Source: Cymbidium sinense (Eukaryota > Streptophyta > Magnoliopsida > Asparagales > Orchidaceae). Taken from it: a stretch of 64,000 nt of DNA. Below are positions 40,765-51,858 of this stretch, piece after piece. Every line of letters starts with the position of its first letter. Position 1 is the first letter of the stretch. Both the position numbers and the translations under genes were made by a program. The DNA is taken from assembly GCA_021442155.1 (NCBI GenBank), contig CM038220.1:76061817-76125816 (forward strand), given 5' to 3'. The notes below the pieces were generated by a model. That model saw only the letters and a list, made by a program, of their open reading frames with translations, searched no databases and had not been told where the DNA came from.

Positions 40765-41405
40765 TCTCCTTGAACGATGCATGACCGCCGAGGATCCTTC
40801 AGTTATCACCTCTAACTAAGTGGACCATGGATCGACAACCCGTGATGATGGAACAGATCAGCACGTCATCATTCCTCCAACCATATGCTTCAAGTATAAA
40901 AAATGATGAATTTCATTAAATTTCAAATCCAAATTTTTGCTATTATATGCTAAGCAATTAGCAACCTATGACTAACCTTAATCGAAAGTTCTCTCTCACT
41001 GATTGGGGAGAGATAATTAACTATAAGTGCTTGCGCCTATAAGAAATTTGGAAAAATCTAAAGTCCTCTCTAAATGAGGACAAAATCTAGGTAGTGTCTT
41101 ATTTATCCACTACAAACAATCATCTGTCTTCCGAAAATTTCGTTCGGCATAAAATCTAAACTCTCATTTCAATGAGAGGTCAAATTTTACAAACATTTAT
41201 TCTTATGGCTTGTTGATGCCTCTCGCCGCCATGCTGAAATCTTTCATAGACAATGATAGAAGAGACATCTTGTTATGGCAACTGCCCCGCCACCACTAAC
41301 TTTCTTAAACTTTATCAGTAGTCACTAGTCACTAATTTGCTGACATCATTACATGCAAAGTTCGGACGCAATGTTACATCTAAAACTTTATTGTGTATTG
41401 ATACA
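40765..41405 (+). mobile_element. LTR copy D plus flank, duplicate of 34970-35680
   Basis: Matches 34970-35680 almost base for base in long runs, e.g. CCAACCATATGCTTCAAGTA, AAATTTCGTTCGGCATAAAA and GGCTTGTTGATGCCTC, with short gaps. It includes the sequence beyond the LTR end, so it arose by duplication of an already inserted LTR with its flank. Confidence 0.65.
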
Positions 41406-42063
41406 AACATATTGTGAACACTAGTACATAGTAAAAATTCAAATATATCTCTATGCCCGGACTCCGCACGTAATAATATCTCGCCCGAAGGGATAAAATT
41501 TGTTATCCACTAAAGGCTAGATTTAAGTAGTCAACTTCCATGCATTGGCGCCTTAGAACTATGTCAATTTTTATCTAGGCTGATATCTCACTAATTTTGA
41601 TGCATCTATTGTTGGCTATGCCAATGTCAACCTTTTCAATGGATCTCTCTGCACTATCGATTAGGTTGGTCGCTGATTTACATGCGCAGTCCTTTCACCA
41701 CATCAGCTGTCACCTTATAAATACGTGAATCTCGAATGGCTTGAGGTTACAAAATTTTAGTTTGTAACTGTTTCATGATCTTCTCCTAAATTCTCGCTTT
41801 CTACTGCTGTCAACTCCCTAAAATATTGTCAATATCAGCGATGGTTTTTTTTTTTTATTTTTTTTATTTTTTTATATTTGAGAAAATTTAATCATGAAGT
41901 CATATATAAAATATATGCAAAAACTTAAATCTAAGCTGTTAATTGACATGCTAAACTCTTAAAATGATTTGAACATCAGCAATACTATTCTGAGTTCCTT
42001 TTGCTTAGTGTTTTATCTCCTTCAATGAACCATCCAACTAGTCTGCTTTCTTCAGTGTTACTG

Positions 42064-42864
42064 GACTAAATTTTTATATTAAACTTAATTAAAAGCTTAA
42101 TTAATTAAAGAAGCACGGAAAATAAAAAATTTAAAAATAGGCATAGTCTATTGAACGTCACTTGCGAGATCCATATCGCCGAAGCTCAACCGAAGTCTGA
42201 GTTAAATTTTTTAAAAAAATAAATTGGCATAGTCTTAATATTTTTCCTATATCAGACTCATCCGGGGTCGGAATCGAGTGAGCTTAGTATCGTTAGAAAC
42301 ATGACTAAATTCCCCACGACTTTCATGTTGACAAAAATTTGTCATTCCATCCTTGAAAGCCAGCTGCAACGCCAGAAAATCACGACGCAGAATAAAAATA
42401 TTAGCATAGCCGTAGAATTTTGCTAGTATCGATCCTCATAGAAATGACATGGTATCGTAAACGCAATTCCCACGACTTTCATGCTGACAAAAATTGACAA
42501 ATTTAGCCCGATACATCACAATTTGTGCCAAAATTTTCAACTATGCACTACAATTTATGAGCGACAAAAACTCAAATAACCTAATCAAATCTTAGATTTT
42601 GTCAACATGAAAGAGAATGCCATTATGTTTTCAACGATACAAAAGCTCACTGATACACGGATGAATCCGATCAAAAATATTGAGAAATTTTTTTTTTAAA
42701 GTCGCTCATTGCCGGTTTAACGAACTGATTGACGCTACCGTTGATGTCACGTCAACACAAATTACCCGTTCAACAGACGATTATACATATTTTTAAAATT
42801 TTTATTTTTTTATACTTATTTAACCAATTAAAATTTTAATGAGACTTAATATAAAATTTTAGTC
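42064..42864. mobile_element. Foldback MULE, left duplicate
   Basis: Ends are inverted: ACTAAATTTTTATATTAAAC at the left, and the reverse complement of the right end reads ACTAAAATTTTATATTAAGT. The inverted match runs inward for about 300 bp per arm (GAGCTTAGTATCGTTAGAAA against GAGCTTTTGTATCGTTGAAA, CTTTCATGTTGACAAAA on both), leaving a short loop. The 9-bp flanks GTGTTACTG (42055-42063) and TTGTTACTC (42865-42873) agree at 7 of 9, as expected for a MULE target duplication. No transposase; mobility would depend on another element's enzyme. Confidence 0.8.
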
Positions 42865-43087
42865 TTGTTACTCTTCCTCCGACACCTAATGACTCTTTCT
42901 CATGAGCTGCCAACTCCATTTAAAGCGACAATAGAGGGGTAGCCAACCTGTAGGATGATTTAGGGCTTCTTGAGGGCATCTTTGGAAGCTCATAGAGGTG
43001 ATTAAAAATAATTAACACATCATTAAATCAATATTTTATCAAATTTTTTAACAATATGCTTATTAAATTACAAACTAATATACTTAA

Positions 43088-43555
43088 TAGTAAGTGATAA
43101 GATGACAAAATAACGAATGGTCAATGAAGGCCACATGATGATCGAAGATGATGACTAATCGGCCTGAATTAACTGGATAGCTGTGGCCGGCTGACGATTA
43201 TGCGGAGGATTTTAAGCTTTAGAACTCTCTCCCTCATATGAGAAAAGGGGATATTTATAGAGGATACGCTCTATAAATACATGCAAAAACCGAACCACTC
43301 ATCTCCATCGGACGGCTCATACTGATTTCCTTGATCATATGATGTATTTTGTGTATTTGAATGCTCAAAAGTCGAATTATGAGATCTGTAATCCGCCGAG
43401 ACGCCGACACTATAAACACTAACGTTGAGTTATTTTGAGATTTAACCGACATCCTAAATTTAAAGGATATTTTAAGTGTTTGATCTCAGCCAAATGGATC
43501 ATATTTTAGCATCAAGATTCATGCTTCGACTAATAGTATTTTAAGTGTCATATCA
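43088..43555 (+). mobile_element. Solo-LTR-like insertion, repeat B copy 4
   Basis: A 468-bp block present only in the left duplicate. At the matching site of the right copy (about 47417) the sequence runs TACTTAAATACATAAAT without it. The block is flanked by CTTAA on both sides (43083-43087 and 43556-43560), a 5-bp target duplication. Its body matches repeat B (GGAGGATTTTAAGCTTTAGA, GATCATATGATGTATTTTG, AAGTGTCATATCA end). Inner ends TGATAAGATGACA and TGTCATATCA are near-inverted, as in LTRs. The TSD-to-TG gap of 7 bases is odd. Confidence 0.75.
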
Positions 43556-44394
43556 CTTAAATACATAAATAAACAAAATAACTTTTAGATTAATTCATTT
43601 AAAAGATGAATTTTTAATTAAAGTTGCTCATTTATATAAAAAATATATATATGAACAAATATTGAGCTATTCTTCACCCCCACAATTTACACTCCGCACA
43701 TGTGTAACCACAAGTGCAGAACATGCAGCCCTGCACAGTTAAAATATCTTACAAAGTTGTACTGATTCTACACTTCATCACGAGATTCAAGCAACAGCGT
43801 TGAACTGAAAAACGGATACAGAAAGTTGCTTTCTGCTAATAAATTGGTGAGAGTTAATTCAAGAGAGGCGTAACATGCAAACTTCAATACAACACTGGTG
43901 ATAAGTATTAACATTTGAGCCAATTTACTGATAAACTCTCACAAATAATAATATATGTGTAAGATTTGAATTTAAAATCTCTTGATTGAACGGTTAAACT
44001 CTTAACCGCCAAGCTAAGTTGCATTTCAAAAGTGAGAAGTTTATACCTCAAGTTTAAACCAAACCACAATAATGTATGAATACCATAGAATCAGTGCTTC
44101 AGAGAATAAGTGATTAAAACTAATTAGAAGAAGATCAGAACCTAATGAGCACAATTAACAGAAGCAATGCAGCATAACTCGCATCATACCGAAACAGAGA
44201 ACAAGATTGATTCTCATTAACTCATCCTATGACCGAACACAGTTTGGCTTATTCGAAGAACAAATCCAACTTTATGAAATGATAACTTGAGACGGATTCA
44301 AACATAAACAACCAAAAACAAACAACTAATTGAACTTATTTCAAGCTACATTATAACAAGAAAGCATTTGCAACAAGGGAATAACTTCGAACAC

Positions 44395-45089
44395 TTAGAG
44401 GACGTCACGAAGAAGGAGGTTGATGCCAAACGATGCGGAGCAAAAGATAAGCCCAAGCAGCGCCAGAAAGTTCACACCTCTGCATGGAACCGAATATAAA
44501 TCATTAGAGAAGGTATAAAAGATTCCAACTTTAATTTGGAAAAAGAAGAAATACCCAAACTTGAGCCGATTCTCGGGAACTCCGGAAGCGTATCCCTTGA
44601 AGTAGAAGAAGCGAGCGACGCTGTAGAAGAGTCCGAGCGCGGAGGCAACGAGCGAGTGCTGGATCCCGCCGAGCAACAGCGTCACGAAGAACACCGGCAT
44701 GTATTCAATTGAGTTCTGGTGTCCTCTCTGCCAAGCAGAATGAAACTCGCGTCAAAATGTAATCAAATTCACATCTTTAGACGACCAGTGATGAAATTGT
44801 GGAACGGATACATACCTGGACACAATTGAAGAGCTTGGCATCCTTGTTCTCGGATTCCAACGCGTAGAGTGCAGGGTATGGCACTTTGTACCTGATTTCA
44901 GGGATTTTGTAGATTGAGTATAGAGGGAAACAGTAAGAGATGAGGCGAAAGGAAATGAAATCAGGAAAACAATTACTTCTTCCGGGCTTTTCCCACTTGA
45001 ACGCCCATCCACAGATTGAGGAAGGCGTAGAGAACGAGCACCAACACAACGTAGCCATACTCGCTCGGGATATCGATCGCCACTGCCAT
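44395..45089 (-). CDS. Microsomal glutathione S-transferase 3-like protein, copy 1
   Basis: Four exons on the minus strand: 45089-44977, 44891-44816, 44727-44555 and 44479-44395. All introns are GT..AG and the 447-nt CDS is in frame, giving 148 aa. It is a MAPEG-family membrane enzyme of the MGST3 type, expected in endoplasmic reticulum membranes, which conjugates glutathione to or reduces lipid hydroperoxides. Seen: EYGYVVLVLVLYAFLN (TM1, residues 10-25), RKKYKVPYPALYA (36-48), the MGST3 signature KLFNCVQRGHQNSIE (57-71), a second hydrophobic span from about 73, VARFFYFKGYASG (100-112), and a last TM (124-144). Length matches plant MGST3. It ends RDVL. Start chosen because it opens exon 1 just after the CT-rich leader. 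An identical coding copy lies 3.9 kb away. Confidence 0.93.
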
Positions 45090-45105
45090 GCTGTTCTCTT
45101 CTTCT

Positions 45106-45109
<4 letters not shown>

Positions 45110-45146
<37 letters not shown>

Positions 45147-45151
45147 TCTCT
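45110..45151. repeat. (TC)n microsatellite in the 5' leader of MGST3 copy 1
   Basis: About 40 bp of CT/TC lies 20 bp upstream of the start codon on the minus strand. The duplicate gene has a (TTC)n run at the same place, so the tract changed after duplication. Confidence 0.95.
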
Positions 45152-45232
45152 CTCGGTGGCCTGAGAATGAATACCTAGCTCTCTAATGCGAACTCTTTGA
45201 TTCGACTTGTTTCATTGCTCTCCGGCCCTCTT

Positions 45233-45250
45233 AGTTATTTATTTATAGGG
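45233..45250 (-). promoter_or_regulatory. TATA-like box of MGST3 copy 1
   Basis: The minus strand reads CCCTATAAATAAATAACT about 145-160 bp before the start codon, followed by the pyrimidine-rich leader. The same sequence precedes copy 2 at 49109-49126. Functional use is inference. Confidence 0.5.
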
Positions 45251-45920
45251 AAGTGATCAGACCTCCTAGATTATTATATAGAAATTAAATATGTTTAGTT
45301 TCTTATTCTATCAAAAAATGAATTTAAAATAATTGAATTAGACTCGCCAATATTATAATTAAAATAATTTTAAATTATCAGCCATAAATTCTATGCCTAT
45401 TGTGCGAAAGGAAATTAACAGCTAAGAGATTAATAGTAAGCGTGCATTTGTTTTCTTGTAATCTTACTTTAATCATATCCTAAGAAAAAAATGCTATCAG
45501 AATATTAATAGCAAATTTTAGGATAAATGATGACCAAATTTATTTTTGATAGATTTAATATAAATTTTAATGATTAATCATATATTATGCTATCCTAAAA
45601 CCATTCCAATAATTAGTTAACCCATTTTAATCATATTTAAATTAACAAATGCTAACCTAAATTTTCCTCTATATCTATCCTTTAGTGGGTTGTGAATGGC
45701 TCAAATAAAAATTATATCAGAATAATTTGTTGAAGTAATTTTTGTTAAAATAATAAATTCAAATGTTTAAAAAACATAAGACAATTTTTTAAAGTTAGAT
45801 GGCATTAGGAAAAAATGAATTCATAATATTGTATTTGATTCTAGTTAAATATCTTTTAATTTTGAATCTTTATTTTTATCATTATGAATAAATTACACTA
45901 AAATATTATGATACATTTTC

Positions 45921-46132
45921 TTAAAGGGGGATTTACATACATACCACATTAAACATCAATATTTAATATTTAACACCTAAACTTATCATTTTACAATTTT
46001 AACACAAACATTCTAACACAACAAAATTACCACTTTCCGTTCTCCCCCGTAAGTATTCGATCCCGATTCGACTTTTAAATTTTTAACCTCTCTATTTTCT
46101 GGTTCTATATTTGATCCGATTTTCAGAACCTT
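45921..46132. other. Spacer between the duplicated segments
   Basis: 212 bp, AT-rich, not part of either duplicate. No feature seen. Confidence 0.6.
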
Positions 46133-46584
46133 GAATATCTCACTAATTTTGATGTAAGTATTGTTAGCTATGCCCATGTCAACCTTTTCAATGGATCTCT
46201 CTGCACTATCGATTAGGTTGGTCGCTGATTTATACGCGCAGTCCTTTCCTCACATCTGCTGTCACCTTATAAATACATGAATCTCGAATGGCTTGAGGTT
46301 ACAAAATTTTAGTTTGTAACTGTTTCATGATCTCCTAAATTCTCGCTTTCTACTGCTGTCAACTCCCTAAAATTGTCAATATCAGCGAGGGGGTTTTGTT
46401 TATTTTTTTATATTTGAGCAAATTTAATCATAAATTTATATATAAAATATATGCAAAAACTTAAATCTAAGCTAAACTCTTAAAACGATTTGAACATCAG
46501 CAATACTATTCTTAGTTCCTTTTGCTTAGTGTTTTATCTCCTTCAATGAACCATCCAACTAGTCTGCTTTCTTCATTGTTACTA

Positions 46585-47193
46585 GACTAAAATTTCATAT
46601 TAAGCTTAATTAAAGCTTAATTAATTAAAGAACATGAAAATTAATTTTAAAATAAAGATAGCTTATGAACGCCACTTACCGACGCCATTCGTGGCGTTAG
46701 TACCGCTTAACAACGATTATATCGAGTAAATTTTTTTAAAATAATTTACAGCCTCAATATTTTGCTTTCAGACGACATCCGCGGTAATCGAGTGAAAGCA
46801 GATCGTTGAAACTAATTTTTTTCATTTATTTTCATGTTGAAAAATTGCATTCCAGGAATGGTAAGCCATCATTTAAGCGCGGTATTATGGCGATGAATTA
46901 ATTAGCATGAAGTACAAATTATGATTGATTTTGTGAAGGAAAAATTTCAAGAACTGATTAATTTTTTTACACATAAAGTCGTGAGAATCTTATGAATGAT
47001 ACTAAATTTACACGATGATGGATGATCGACGAAATTGACAGATATTTATAAATTAATTTTTAATAATCAATTGATAAAGATATAACGCAACACAAAACGC
47101 CAGTTCATCAAATTATACCTATTTTTAAAATTTTATTTTTATAGTTATTTAACCAATTAAAATTTTAATGAGACTTAATATAAAAAATTAGTC
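46585..47193. mobile_element. Foldback MULE, right duplicate
   Basis: Same insertion as the element at 42064. Flanks TTGTTACTA (46576-46584) and ATGTTACTC (47194-47202) agree at 7 of 9. Outer TIR sequence is close to the left duplicate, but the interior (about 46680-47100) is about 200 bp shorter and very different from it. Confidence 0.75.
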
Positions 47194-48248
47194 ATGTTAC
47201 TCTTCCTCCGACACCTAATGACTCTTTCCCATGAGCTGCCAACTCCATTTAAAGCGACAATGGAGGGGTAGCCAACCTGTAGGATGATTTAGGGCTTCTT
47301 GAGAGCATCTTTGGAAGCTCATAGAGGTGATTAAAAATAATTAACACATCATTAAATGAATATTTTATCAAATTCTTTAACAATATGCTTATTAAATTAC
47401 AAACTAATATACTTAAATACATAAATAAACAAAATAACTTTTAGATTAATTCATTTAAAAGATGAATTTTTAATTAAAGTTGCTCATTTATATAAAAATA
47501 TATATATGAACAAATATTGAGCTATTCTTCAGCCCGACAATTTACACTCCCCACATGTGTACCACAAGTGCAGAACATGCAGCTCTGCACAGTTAAAATA
47601 TCTTACAAAGTTGTACTGATTCTACACTTCATCACGAGATTCAAGCAACAGGGTTGAACTGAAAAACAGATACAGAAAGTTGTTTTCTGCTAATAAATTG
47701 GTGAGAGTTAATTCAAGAGAGGCTTAACATGCAAACTTCAATACAACACTGGTGATAACTATTAACATTTGAGCCAATTTACTGATAAACTCTCACAAAT
47801 AATAATATATGTGCAAGATTTGAATTTAAAATCTCTTGATTGAACGGTTAAACTCTTAACCGCCAAGCTAAGTTGCCTTGCACAAGTGAGAAGTTTATAC
47901 CTCAAGTTTAAACCAATCCACAATAATGAATGAATACCATAGAATCAGTGCTTCAGAGAATAAGTGATTAAAACTAATTAGAAGAAGATCAGAACCTAAT
48001 GAGCACAATTAACAGAAGCAATGCAGCATAACTCGCATCATACCGAAACAGAGAACAAGATTGATTCTCATTAACTCATCCTATGACCGAACACCGTTTG
48101 GCTTATTCGAAGAACAAATCCAACTTTATGAAATGATAACTTGAGACGGATTCAAACATAAACAACCAAAAACAAACAACTAATTGAACTTATTTCAAGC
48201 TACATTATAACAAGAAAGCATTTGCAGTAAGGGAATAACTTCGAACAC

Positions 48249-48976
48249 TTAGAGGACGTCACGAAGAAGGAGGTTGATGCCAAACGATGCGGAGCAAAAG
48301 ATAAGCCCAAGCAGCGCCAGAAAGTTCACACCTCTGCATGGAACCGAATATAAATCATTAGAGAAGGTATAAAAGATTCCAACTTTAATTTGGAAACCAA
48401 AAGAAGATTTAAGTATAAAAAGAAAAGAAGAAATACCCAAACTTGAGCCGATTCTCGGGAACTCCGGAAGCGTATCCCTTGAAGTAGAAGAAGCGAGCGA
48501 CGCTGTAGAAGAGTCCGAGCGCGGAGGCAACGAGCGAGTGCTGGATCCCGCCGAGCAACAGCGTCACGAAGAACACCGGCATGTATTCAATTGAGTTCTG
48601 GTGTCCTCTCTGCCAAGCAGAATCCGAAATTCGCGTCAAAATGTAATCAAATTCACATCTTTAGACGACCAGTGATGAAATTGTGGAACGGATGCATACC
48701 TGGACACAATTGAAGAGCTTGGCATCCTTGTTCTCGGATTCCAACGCGTAGAGTGCAGGGTATGGCACTTTGTACCTGATTTCAGGGATTTTGTAGATTG
48801 AGTATAGAGGGAAACAGTAGTAAGAGATGAGGCGAAAGGAAATGAAATCAGGAAAACAATTACTTCTTCCGGGCTTTTCCCACTTGAACGCCCATCCACA
48901 GATTGAGGAAGGCGTAGAGAACGAGCACCAACACAACGTAGCCATACTCGCTCGGGATATCGATCGCCACTGCCAT
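48249..48976 (-). CDS. Microsomal glutathione S-transferase 3-like protein, copy 2
   Basis: Four exons on the minus strand: 48976-48864, 48775-48700, 48609-48437 and 48333-48249. Exon sizes 113, 76, 173 and 85 are identical to copy 1. By eye the 447-nt coding sequence is the same base for base, encoding the same 148-aa MAPEG membrane protein with the FNCVQRGHQN motif. Introns differ: intron 3 is 103 nt here against 75 nt in copy 1 because of a purine-rich 28-nt piece, intron 1 is 88 against 85, and intron 2 is 90 against 88. The leader carries (TTC)n in place of (TC)n. The gene looks intact and expressed under the same kind of promoter. Confidence 0.93.
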
Positions 48977-48982
48977 GCTGTT

Positions 48983-49013
48983 CTCTTCTTCTTCTTCTTC
49001 TTCTTCTTCTTCT
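48983..49013. repeat. (TTC)n microsatellite in the 5' leader of MGST3 copy 2
   Basis: About ten TTC units just upstream of the start codon, at the position of the (TC)n run of copy 1. Confidence 0.95.
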
Positions 49014-49108
49014 CTCTCCCTCTCTCTCTCGGTGGCCTGAGAATGAATACCTAGCTCTCTAATGCGAACTCTTTGATTCGACTTGTTTCATTGCTCTCCG
49101 GCCCTCTT

Positions 49109-49126
49109 AGTTATTTATTTATAGGG
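49109..49126 (-). promoter_or_regulatory. TATA-like box of MGST3 copy 2
   Basis: The minus strand reads CCCTATAAATAAATAACT, same as before copy 1, about 135-150 bp upstream of the start codon. Confidence 0.5.
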
Positions 49127-49913
49127 AAGTGATCAGACCTCCTAGATTATTATAGAAATTAAATATGTTTAGTTTCTTATTCTATCAAAAAAATGAATTT
49201 AAAATAATTGAATTAGACTCGTCAATATTATAATTAAAATAATTTTAAATTATCAGCCATAAATTCTATGCCTATTGTGCGAAAGGAAATTAACAGCTAA
49301 GAGATTAATAGTAAGCGTGCATTTGTTTTCTTGTAATCTTACTTCTTAATCATATCCTAAGAAAAAAAAATGCTATCAGAATATTAATAGCAAATTTTAG
49401 GATAAATGATGACCAAATTTATTTTTGATAGATTTAATATAAATTTTAATGATTAATCATATATTATGCTATCCTAAAACCATTCCAATAATTAGTTAAC
49501 CCATTTTAATCATATATATTAACAAATGCTAACCTAAATTTTCTTCTATATCTATCCTTTAGTGGGTTGTGAATGGCTCAAATAAAAATTATATCAGAAT
49601 AATTTGTTGAAGTAATTTTTGTTAAAATAATCAATTCAAATATTTAAAAAACATAAGACAATTTTTTAAAGTTAGATGGCATTTGGAAAAAAATTAATTC
49701 ATAATATTGTATTTGATTCTACTTAAATATCTTCTATTTTTGAATCTTTATTTTATCATTCTGAATAAATTACACTAAACTATTATGATACATTTTCTTA
49801 AATGAGTCATATGTCTTTATTGTTGAATTGATTTTCAATTGATCATTATTATAAATAAATAAAGTTAAAAAATAAAATTGAATTAATTAAGATTGAAATT
49901 CATTCGAGCCCTT

Positions 49914-50283
49914 TTTTTTGAGTTAAACTAATTAATATAAATTTTATAGGACTGATTTCATTAAATTATATTTTAATTTAATTTATTTAAAATTTTTATT
50001 TATCTTAAAATAAATAAAAATTGGATTTGGACATAAAATTGTAAACCTAATATTTTTTCTCAATTTTATAGTTTAAGATATATCATATATAACTTATTTT
50101 TTTGAGTTAAACTAATTAATATAAATTTTATTGGATTGATTTCATTAAATTATATTTTAATTTAATTTATTTAAAATTTTATTTATCCTAAAATAAATAA
50201 AAATTGGATTTGGACATAAAATTGTAAAACTAATATTTTTTTTCTCAATTATATAGTTTAAGATATATCATATATAACTTATT
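49914..50283. repeat. 184-bp direct tandem duplication
   Basis: The block starting TTTTTGAGTTAAACTAATTAATATAAATTTTA occurs at 49914 and again at 50098, period 184 bp. The copies differ at only a few positions (ATAGGACTG against ATTGGATTG, a T-run length). It begins just outside the right end of the segmental duplication. Confidence 0.85.
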
Positions 50284-50775
50284 TTCATTATATTCGATCT
50301 AAATTTAATCAAGGCAAATTTTTTCATATTAAATTAATTTTTAAATAATAAAATTAATAATTAATTAAAAAATGATATTTATTATTATTTTTTTTAAAAA
50401 ATTTGACTTGGCTTTCTCCTTTTCTTGAGATCTCAGGGTTCGAAGATTCTCCAGAAGCTTCAGCTTCCTACCCATCAAGAAAAGTTTTAGTGTGATGATC
50501 TTATCGATGACGCGACTTTCTCTATCTTTAATGTTTTAGGCAGCCGACGACTTCAGCGAAAAGATAAGATACTAAAATGTAAATGATATTTATATTTATT
50601 ATAGATTAATAAAAAACATAAACAAAATTTTGTTAAACGAAGCTGGTCATTCCGGCGTGGCTGGAAATATTATATTTGTTTAAATTTGGTTTGTCTATTC
50701 AACGCTATAATGCTAAATTAATTGATTTAAAAAATTTATTTATGAAGTTATTCTATAGATCTATGATTTAAGAAG
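50284..50775. other. Spacer, no gene seen
   Basis: Contains a less AT-rich island (50405-50570) without a recognisable frame. Confidence 0.4.
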
Positions 50776-50996
50776 AGGTTATTTTTAAATTAGGTATAAT
50801 CTAATCTTAATTAGTAATTTAAGCATTAATTTTTTTTCGTGATTTTAGGAAGCACAGAGAGAGAGAGAGAGCCGTTTTATTAACTTTTTTTTAATTAATA
50901 TAATTATTTAAAAGTATTTAAAATATTTAAAATATATAATTTAAAAATATTTTTATAAAATATTTAATAACTAAATATTTATATATTTAGTTATTA

Positions 50997-50999
<3 letters not shown>

Positions 51000-51043
<44 letters not shown>
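51000..51043. repeat. (TA)n microsatellite
   Basis: About 44 bp of TA, inside the AT foldback element. Confidence 0.9.
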
Positions 51044-51050
<7 letters not shown>

Positions 51051-51329
51051 TATATATTTTAAAATCTTTTAATTATATATAAAATTTATAAATTTATTTA
51101 ATAATTTTTTTTTAATTAATATAATTATTTAAAATATATTTTTTGTTAATTTTTGTTAATAAATAATTTTAAAAATATATTTAAAATATAAAATAAATAA
51201 TTTTTTAATAAATAAATAAAGAAAGGGATAAATTATATAAATATTTTATAAATTATAAATAAAGTAATTATATATATATATGTATATATATAACAACATA
51301 TATATTATATCTTATATTATATATATATG

Positions 51330-51383
<54 letters not shown>
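51330..51383. repeat. (TA)n microsatellite
   Basis: About 54 bp of TA near the loop of the foldback element. Confidence 0.9.
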
Positions 51384-51388
<5 letters not shown>

Positions 51389-51806
51389 AATATTTAGTTA
51401 TTTATATTTAAATTATATAAATATATTTTTTAATATATAAATAATTTAAAATATTTAAAATATATAATAAATAAATAAATGATTATTTTATATATGATCT
51501 ATTTATTTAATTAATATTTATTTATTTAAAATATATAATTTTAACTAAATAAATAAAATTTAAATTATATAAATATTTATGTTATATTTTAAATATTTAT
51601 TATATATATATATATATAAGATTAAAATAATTTATAAATTTTATTTTTTTTTAATTTTATATATTTTAATATTTTAGATTATATATATAACTTGAAATAT
51701 TTATATAAATTTAAATATGTAAATATTAAATAGATTTTATAAAATATAAAATATGAAATATAAAATATAAATATAAATATATAAATAATATATATGTATA
51801 TATATG

Positions 51807-51816
<10 letters not shown>

Positions 51817-51857
<41 letters not shown>
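51817..51857. repeat. (TA)n microsatellite
   Basis: About 41 bp of TA, with shorter TATG(T)A-type runs around it. Confidence 0.85.

Positions 51858-51858
<1 letters not shown>

Larger units (their letters stand above)
41583..45920. repeat. Segmental duplication, left copy
   Basis: Colinear with 46133-49801 at high identity, from ATATCTCACTAATTTTGATG at the left to TATGATACATTTTCTTAAA at the right. The copy holds a foldback MULE, an extra 468-bp insertion (43088-43555) and an MGST3-like gene. Copies are in direct orientation, 212 bp apart. Confidence 0.9.
46133..49801. repeat. Segmental duplication, right copy
   Basis: Partner of 41583-45920. Shorter because it lacks the 468-bp insertion and has a shorter MULE. 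Outside those, differences are single bases and small indels, e.g. a 28-bp extra piece in intron 3 of the gene. Confidence 0.9.

Noticed and set aside
44752..45164. Other frames across the MGST3 exons (also 48636-49054)
   Set aside because: They read through introns or the opposite strand. The spliced minus-strand gene explains the sequence fully.
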